Shown here piece by piece: positions 44,330 to 44,570 of a stretch of DNA of 44,570 nucleotides; position 1 is the stretch's first letter, and each line of letters opens with the position of its first letter. The notes under the pieces were generated by a model. That model was not told the origin of the DNA. It did no database searches and saw only the letters and a program-made list of their open reading frames with translations. The stretch is from the NCBI GenBank assembly GCA_964471825.1, contig CAYYKD010000033.1, positions 1 through 44,570 on the forward strand, written 5' to 3'. The position numbers and the translations under genes are program-made. Source of the stretch: CAYYKD01 sp964471825 (lineage in GTDB: Bacteria > Spirochaetota > GWE2-31-10 > CAYYKD01).

Positions 44330-44502
44330 GCTTTCACGCTTAAGGATGACGGTGTAATTAACTGAGATTTAACGGATTGTTAATCATGGTACAATAATTA
44401 TGCTGGTGTTTAAGAGTGTAGTTCTTACAGATTAGAATGATTTAGAATGAAATTGATAAATATTTAGAAATAATTTTTAAACAAAATTATTTAAAATAAT
44501 CA

Positions 44503-44531
44503 TTGACAAAAGGCATTTGTTTTGCTAAATT
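44503..44531 (+). promoter_or_regulatory. Strong sigma70-type promoter P2
   Basis: TTGACA (44503-44508, perfect) and TAAATT (44526-44531) with 17-base spacing. The transcript would start near 44538 and immediately form a small GC-containing hairpin. Confidence 0.72.
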
Positions 44532-44570
44532 GTCAGTCCGCACCTTTGCGTTTTGCAAAGCAATCCGGCG

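Larger units (their letters stand above)
44168..44570. other. 403-base spacer at the right edge
   Basis: No gene is visible. It holds two plus-strand promoters and, at the very end, a hairpin (CTTTGC-GTTTT-GCAAAG, 44544-44560) in the leader of the second transcript. Confidence 0.7.

Overview
The window is 44.6 kb of AT-rich DNA from a Gram-negative (diderm) bacterium. Evidence for the envelope type is a TolC/adaptor/RND efflux operon, an outer-membrane beta-barrel protein and several lipoproteins with lipobox cysteines. Gene content (RecBC, CHASE-type hybrid kinase, membrane class III cyclase, Rpn-family nuclease, many TTG starts) would fit a spirochaete or similar low-GC diderm, but I cannot assign a phylum from the sequence alone. 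Five runs of N (10, 35, 10, 100 and 10 bases) and two single-base frameshifts show a draft assembly, probably from a metagenome or short reads.

Layout. 1-6.2 kb: sensing and envelope genes (end of an uncharacterised protein, a CHASE hybrid histidine kinase, a frameshifted small lipoprotein, a lipoprotein acid-ceramidase/NAAA-like Ntn hydrolase with a TPR tail, a secreted unknown). 6.6-13.9 kb: recC-recB, with no recD in view. 13.9-19.2 kb (minus strand): tolC-like, adaptor and RND pump genes with overlapping ends. 19.4-25.3 kb: a 13-bp x 6 tandem repeat ahead of an outer-membrane protein gene, then a lipoprotein, a GNAT acetyltransferase, an FHA protein, an orphan umuC and a receiver-GGDEF diguanylate cyclase. 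25.4-28.2 kb: an accessory patch with a MITE-like inverted repeat, a possible structured RNA, an Rpn/PD-(D/E)XK nuclease, a decayed IS and a glycosyltransferase cut off at the IS end.

28.4-33.1 kb is the most unusual part: four co-directional genes for a ketosynthase, a stand-alone PKS-type C-methyltransferase, a FabG-like ketoreductase and a PksG-like HMG-CoA-synthase homologue with its catalytic residues in place. This looks like a small discrete polyketide/beta-branching cassette with no modular PKS, ACP, acyltransferase or enoyl-CoA hydratase in the window. It ends in a strong terminator and is followed by folP.

33.1-44.6 kb is mainly housekeeping: folP, an amidohydrolase, a DEAD-box helicase (frameshifted and interrupted by a foreign-looking receiver fragment at an assembly gap), ychJ, a cyanophycinase-like peptidase, an eight-gene tRNA cluster (Pro, Arg, His, Arg, Lys, Leu, Gly, Gly) with promoter and terminators, a serine acetyltransferase, a Zn-ribbon methyltransferase, a sirtuin, an ICMT-like membrane protein and a membrane adenylate cyclase. 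The right edge carries two good sigma70-type promoters pointing out of the window, as expected just upstream of a strongly expressed operon.
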